DNA of 64,000 nt from Dipylidium caninum (taxonomy: Eukaryota; Platyhelminthes; Cestoda; Cyclophyllidea; Dipylidiidae): positions 806,001 through 870,000 of the forward strand of contig QEYB01000715.1 of assembly GCA_017562135.1 (NCBI GenBank), in the 5' to 3' direction. Shown one piece after another: positions 59,501 to 64,000 of this stretch (positions within the stretch are counted from its first letter, which is position 1; each line of letters starts with the position of its first letter). The translations under genes and the position numbers were made by a program. Under the pieces are notes generated by a model. That model saw nothing but the letters and a program-made list of their open reading frames with translations, did no database searches and was not told where the DNA came from.

Positions 59501-62500
59501 CCAGTGAAAACATTCCTTTCCATTGAAGCCATCATCCATGCGCTCTTATCGAATCTAACAAGGGGAACAAATCAAACCATGATTCCGGAATTACAAACTT
59601 TTCACGTTGCTTCTACCGCCGCGGTAACTCGACAATCTCGAATAAGACAAATTCATCAGTCAGCCCTTGTGATCAACTTTATGAGCCTGTTGGAAAAGGC
59701 TACGACAAACGCGATGGATGGGTTTGCTGCCATTACCCCATCCATTCTTCCTGCTGCCCACGCCTTCTTCAAGGCGAACGCGGTAACTTGTTACCAATGG
59801 TTTAATCGTGTGCGAATGCCCTTGGCTATTTTGGCCTCCTGGGTGGCTCCCCTTTCACTTGAAGGATCTGAAGCTACCGCAACTGTCATTTGGAATGCTT
59901 ACAGTCTTCTTCGTCAGGTTCCCACAACAGATCCTTCCGAACTACTAAACGCTGTTGCGGTGTTTGGTAATCCTGAGAAAATCATTCTTTGCATTATTCA
60001 GGCACTGTATCAGCTCGGTGCAGCTGACGAGCTTGATCACGTTCATGCGTAAGTAATTAACGATCCGTCTTGTGCGTCCTCGAGCCTTGAGAGCATAGCT
60101 TGCTGTACCGATCTAAAATGCCGATTTCATAAGTCGCAACATTTATCACATTGTTATAAGACTGTTTATTAGTATTGACCCAAGTAGAATTAGCTGCAAA
60201 ATGTTAAACCACTTTGATATTTATTTTTTAAGATAGGCTGAGGCCTAATTCGTTCGACATAGTAACGTTGAAATCATGGTTTCCTTTTCTAGATATCTAG
60301 AACGCATTCTAGTGAATTCAATCAAGCCAGGGTTACACCTCTATAGCTGGGTGCATGGTCTCGTTTGCATATTGGAGGGGCGTCTGGACGAGGGCTTATC
60401 ATGCTTTTCTACCTTCTTTGGATCGTATCCAATTCCCTCGTGTGGCTCATTTGGTGCTCTCTCATGCGAGTTCGCACGGCGCTTATTTATCGCCATCTTG
60501 GTCCGTGTAGGTAGTACCAACGAGGTTACTCTTCAGCTGTGTTCCAAGAAAGAATTTCCTGAAGGGTCTATGTTCTGCAACAACCAGGGTGATACTCCAG
60601 CGGTAAAGTGTAAATTCCTCGCGAACAATGGCAAAAGGGAAGTGATGGACGATTTACCTATCCGTCATTTCGACATTGCTGATCAGCGACTTCAGGCTCT
60701 GCTGAAACTTTCCACGTGAGTTGATATTTGCAAATCTTGTTTATCCTGTTCAAATTACATTCAAACTTTTTTTTATTTCCAACTCTGAGCTCGTACAGTG
60801 CTTTCGTTTCATGTTTAAGCCGATTTAATAACGCCTCATCGGAGATGTTACGTGGGCAAATATCGAATTTCATTCTTTTCTCAGCATTACTTTGTAGTGA
60901 AATTAGTTTTCATTTTTTCTTTTCACAGCTGGGATAATGCCATATCAGCATTATCCTCTGCTAACTCCATTATCTCAATTCCCACAGAGCAGGAAAACAA
61001 ACTCCTGTTACATGGTCCAGACTCTATTTGTGACGTCATCGATACTGTCCGTCGTACAGCCAGCGCGGTCATTTCATTGGCCGACTTCAACGGTTATCGA
61101 GATTGTAGTGCCCCTCGTTTAGATCCAGAATCTTCTCTTTCAAGTCTGGTTCTTGAGGCCGACCTTCTTATCAACGGTTCTAACTTTGTACCTACCATCG
61201 GAGATATTTGTATTGGTACTTGGAGTCTATTGACGAAAAAGGGTGAAAACCTTTCAGTTTTCCTAGACGCCTGTGAACCTCTTCTCATTCCACGTAACGG
61301 TGACTACTTCCCTATTGATTCATGCAGGGATATTGCCTCAAATTTACTGAGGCAGCAACTCACATCCCTTGATATACAAGTGGAATTGACAAACTACGAA
61401 AAACTTGTTAATGTTATAAATGAAAAAACGGCCTTGTCGAGCTTGGACCGTCTTCGCCTAATTCGTTTCATTGCTAACCTTCTCTGGATATCCGGTGGTG
61501 GTACCAACGATCGAATTGCTGCCATGACTTGCTTGTCTGAGGGCCTCATGCACAGTATTTTGGAGAACAAAACGACTGATGTAGTCGCCCATACGCAACA
61601 ATGCCTACTCAATGCCTCAGTTGCTCTGCAGCTATTCAAGTTCCTTACTTTCTCTACTCCAACTTCGACTCAAGGAAAGGAAAGTGAGTCGCTGTGTCGA
61701 GAAGTCTTCGTCACCTGTTCTTCAGATGCTCCCGCTTGCGAAACGGAAAACGTATGTTTTCATACCTGTTTTTTTGTGTATCTTGGTTAAATACCCTGAT
61801 GTGGGATAAATGGTCTGCCTCCTTGCACTTCTATTCACTAAGAACATCTCAACTTTTTTTACTTTGTGCATGTTATAAAATTCGGATACTGAATCTGAAT
61901 AGGATATTTTTATGAGCTAAGTTCTAATTTACTTATTTGACTCATTTGCATTATTCTTTTTTGTCGTATTTGCAAATTATCCTTCAGCGAGACGCTAGTT
62001 GTCTTGTACAAAATCTGCTCAAATTCGGCCGTCTGGCGTCCTTTCCATGGGTGGACGGAGTTCCGCTTATTTCACCTAGTGACGAAACCGAACCGGCTAT
62101 GGCCTCTTCCCCATCAGAGCTTCAAATGCGTCTCCTCATGTTCGCCACGCACCTCTCACCAACCAACGCTTCAGCTCAGGCGTGGCTCCACATGGCCCAT
62201 TGGTGCTACGAGAGAGGGCAACACGATGTACGGTTCACTGTACTTCCATTGGTTCTACTTCTTGCTCAGTATTTACACCTTTCCCTCCCTTTTAATCTGT
62301 GTTTTCTTACAATTAGTGCTAATGGCCTTTTTTATATTTAGATCAAACAGATTAAGGCGGAATCGGAACGAGTTCTTGCGATCACACAACTGGAACCTAT
62401 TACGACTACGTTATTTGACGCACTCACGCCAGACGAACGTCAATCGCTCTCTCAACTTGTTCCCCTTGAGATCAGTGGGCAGGATAAATCAATTGAAGTT

Positions 62501-64000
62501 CGCATTCTAGCCAAATTATATACTTTTCTCAGTGATAATGAGGGTGATTTACGGTCGCATAGGCATTGCATCGATGACCTCTCCACAAATTATGTTCATT
62601 TGGATAATTCTGTTAGTTTTATCTCACTTTTGCTCTTTGTACCCTCTACACCCTTCTAACAAATGAGGTTTTTCCTTTAGTTGAGACGCTTATTTGCTGA
62701 TCATTTATCGAGGGGAACCAATCTAAATACTGAGACCTTAGCGTTGGATGGTCCTTTGTTGTCTGGATGCTCATCGCTTGCCTCACTATTGATTACCCGG
62801 CTTTACACATTACACTCATTTGCTGCTCAGGCCTACGTTACCTTTCTGTCGGTCGCTGGCCAGCATATCAATGAAGAATCTAATGCATTGAAGGAGAGCA
62901 TTCGACCACTCCAACCTAAGTTGGGTAATTTAACTTGGTTAACCCCCAACTTTATTCTGTCCCCTGAATGGAATTTACTTAATCATTCAATTTTGTCTAC
63001 GTATATGCGTTGCCGTCTTTCACTGGCTCCTTGCTAGTTTTTGGGTGTTTGCTTCAAGCCTTGTACCTTACAACTCATGTTTGTCATTCCTATTCAGCTA
63101 CTCTGCGGCTGTTACACCTTCTCGATGAACCATGTCGGTTTTTGCGTAATACAGTGAGGAACCTAGTTGTCCACGGCAATTCCAACGAATCACCTTTCTT
63201 GTCTCCATTACCTGCCTTCACTACCGCACACTCGGGGCCGCTCGTGTGGGCGGGCTGTCTTCCACAGATCTTGGACCGTTTGGGACATCCTGACCCTGCA
63301 GTTCGCCGCTGTCTAGTGGACCTCCTTGCTCGTCTTATTCGCATGACCAACACAGAATCTCCAAGCACTGATCGAGCCTTACCGAATCAGCTGGTCTTTC
63401 CTAGCATTGTCGGTAGTAAGGGAATTGATTGTGGTAAGTGAATCACACCACCATTCCCCGACATAAATTTATTCGAGTCTTGCCTCTGTCTACTGGCACA
63501 CTGTGTTGACTTTTTAAAAAAGCACAACTTGATGTACGCGCACGAAGTCATGGTGAGCTGGTCACGACGCTTTGTAACACTGGATACGGAAAACTAGTAG
63601 GGCAGGTATTTTCTTTCGTGATGGAGATGCGGCGCATTGCTGTCCTGTGGGAGGAACTCTGGTCAGGCGTACTCATTCAACATGTGGATGACTTGAACCG
63701 AAAGGTATGTCTTATTTGTCAAAACCTGACCTGGCACCGAGTCATCCTAGAATAATGGCCATTTCATTCCATTTCTTAAGTCTTCATGCCTCTTTGTATG
63801 CTTGTTATTAAAGGTTTTTTTCATCTATAGTCACTTGTTTTTCTATTTTGTCTCCTTTTAGGTAAATGCGTTCGAGCGAGACATGAAAAATTCAGTTAAA
63901 ACGCTCGCTCCATCGTCGAATACTAAAAAAATCGGGCAGTCAGATGAAAATACGGATGCTGTGGCTCAGATGAACTCTATTCGCAAACTCCGGTATGAGT
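56579..64000 (+). CDS. SMG1: SMG1 PI3K-related kinase, 5' and middle part (truncated by window edge)
   Basis: SMG1 phosphorylates UPF1 in nonsense-mediated mRNA decay. Exons: 56579-60048 (a single 3.5-kb exon), 60293-60715, 60929-61751, 61988-62227, 62342-62611, 62681-62924, 63098-63433, 63523-63704, 63862 to beyond 64000. All introns are GT-AG and in phase, giving about 2040 codons in the window. The family is recognised by FSDLADILLGWCVD in the N-terminal HEAT region, the ATLRLLHLLDEP and LDRLGHPDPAVRRCLVDLL segments of the FAT region, FPSIVGS, and MRRIAVLWEELWSGVLIQH just before the kinase. The kinase and FATC domains lie beyond the right edge. The big exon is open from its acceptor, but its first ATG is at 56837, 86 codons in, so translation probably starts in an upstream exon. 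Confidence 0.93.

Noticed and set aside
1..64000. CRISPR arrays, rRNA genes, reverse transcriptase or transposase genes
   Set aside because: None seen on either strand. The repeats present are short tandem repeats and one inverted segmental duplication.

Overview
The window is eukaryotic: split genes with GT-AG introns, no operons with ribosome binding sites, AT-rich gaps with simple repeats. Several introns are extremely short (30, 31, 34 and 43 bp), the gene order is compact, and there is a kringle-containing ROR-type receptor and a TRPC channel. Together these fit an invertebrate bilaterian, most likely a parasitic flatworm (cestode-like). That placement is an inference; no single marker proves it.

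Layout from left to right. (1) About 2.4-10.6 kb, plus strand: a ROR-like receptor with Frizzled-type cysteine-rich domain, kringle, one transmembrane helix and a tyrosine-kinase-like domain that has lost several catalytic residues. (2) 11.9-15.0 kb, plus: eIF3 subunit B, eight exons. (3) 15.4-16.4 kb, minus: mitochondrial-type octanoyltransferase LIPT2, three exons, convergent with eIF3B. (4) 16.4-20.2 kb: no supported gene. (5) About 20.7-23.9 kb, plus: an unrecognised multi-exon gene. (6) 24.3-25.9 kb, minus: splicing factor PRPF18, seven exons, convergent with the previous gene. (7) 25.9-29.2 kb: mostly non-coding, with some orphan exon-like frames near 27.0-27.8 kb. (8) 29.2-37.0 kb: a large inverted repeat (arms of about 1.6 kb, loop of about 4.6 kb) whose loop holds exon 1 of the next gene. 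(9) 33.8-50.2 kb, plus: a TRPC-type cation channel, twelve exons that join into an intact frame. (10) 52.6-53.2 kb, plus: LSM1. (11) 55.8 kb to the right edge, plus: ankyrin-repeat exons that appear to splice in phase into SMG1, which runs off the window before its kinase domain.

Functionally, three genes belong to RNA metabolism (PRPF18 in splicing, LSM1 in mRNA decay, SMG1 in nonsense-mediated decay) and one to translation initiation (eIF3B). LIPT2 starts protein lipoylation. ROR and TRPC are membrane signalling proteins. Nothing indicates coordinate regulation of the neighbours.

Four otherwise convincing genes each have exactly one one-base frame break, all in or beside short runs of one base (ROR, eIF3B, PRPF18, ankyrin exon). 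The intron phases show each break is a single base. This looks more like sequencing/assembly indels than gene decay, but raw reads would have to decide. The items most worth follow-up are the ankyrin-SMG1 chain, the kinase-dead-looking ROR, the inverted repeat around the first TRPC exon, and two consecutive GC-AG introns in the channel gene.
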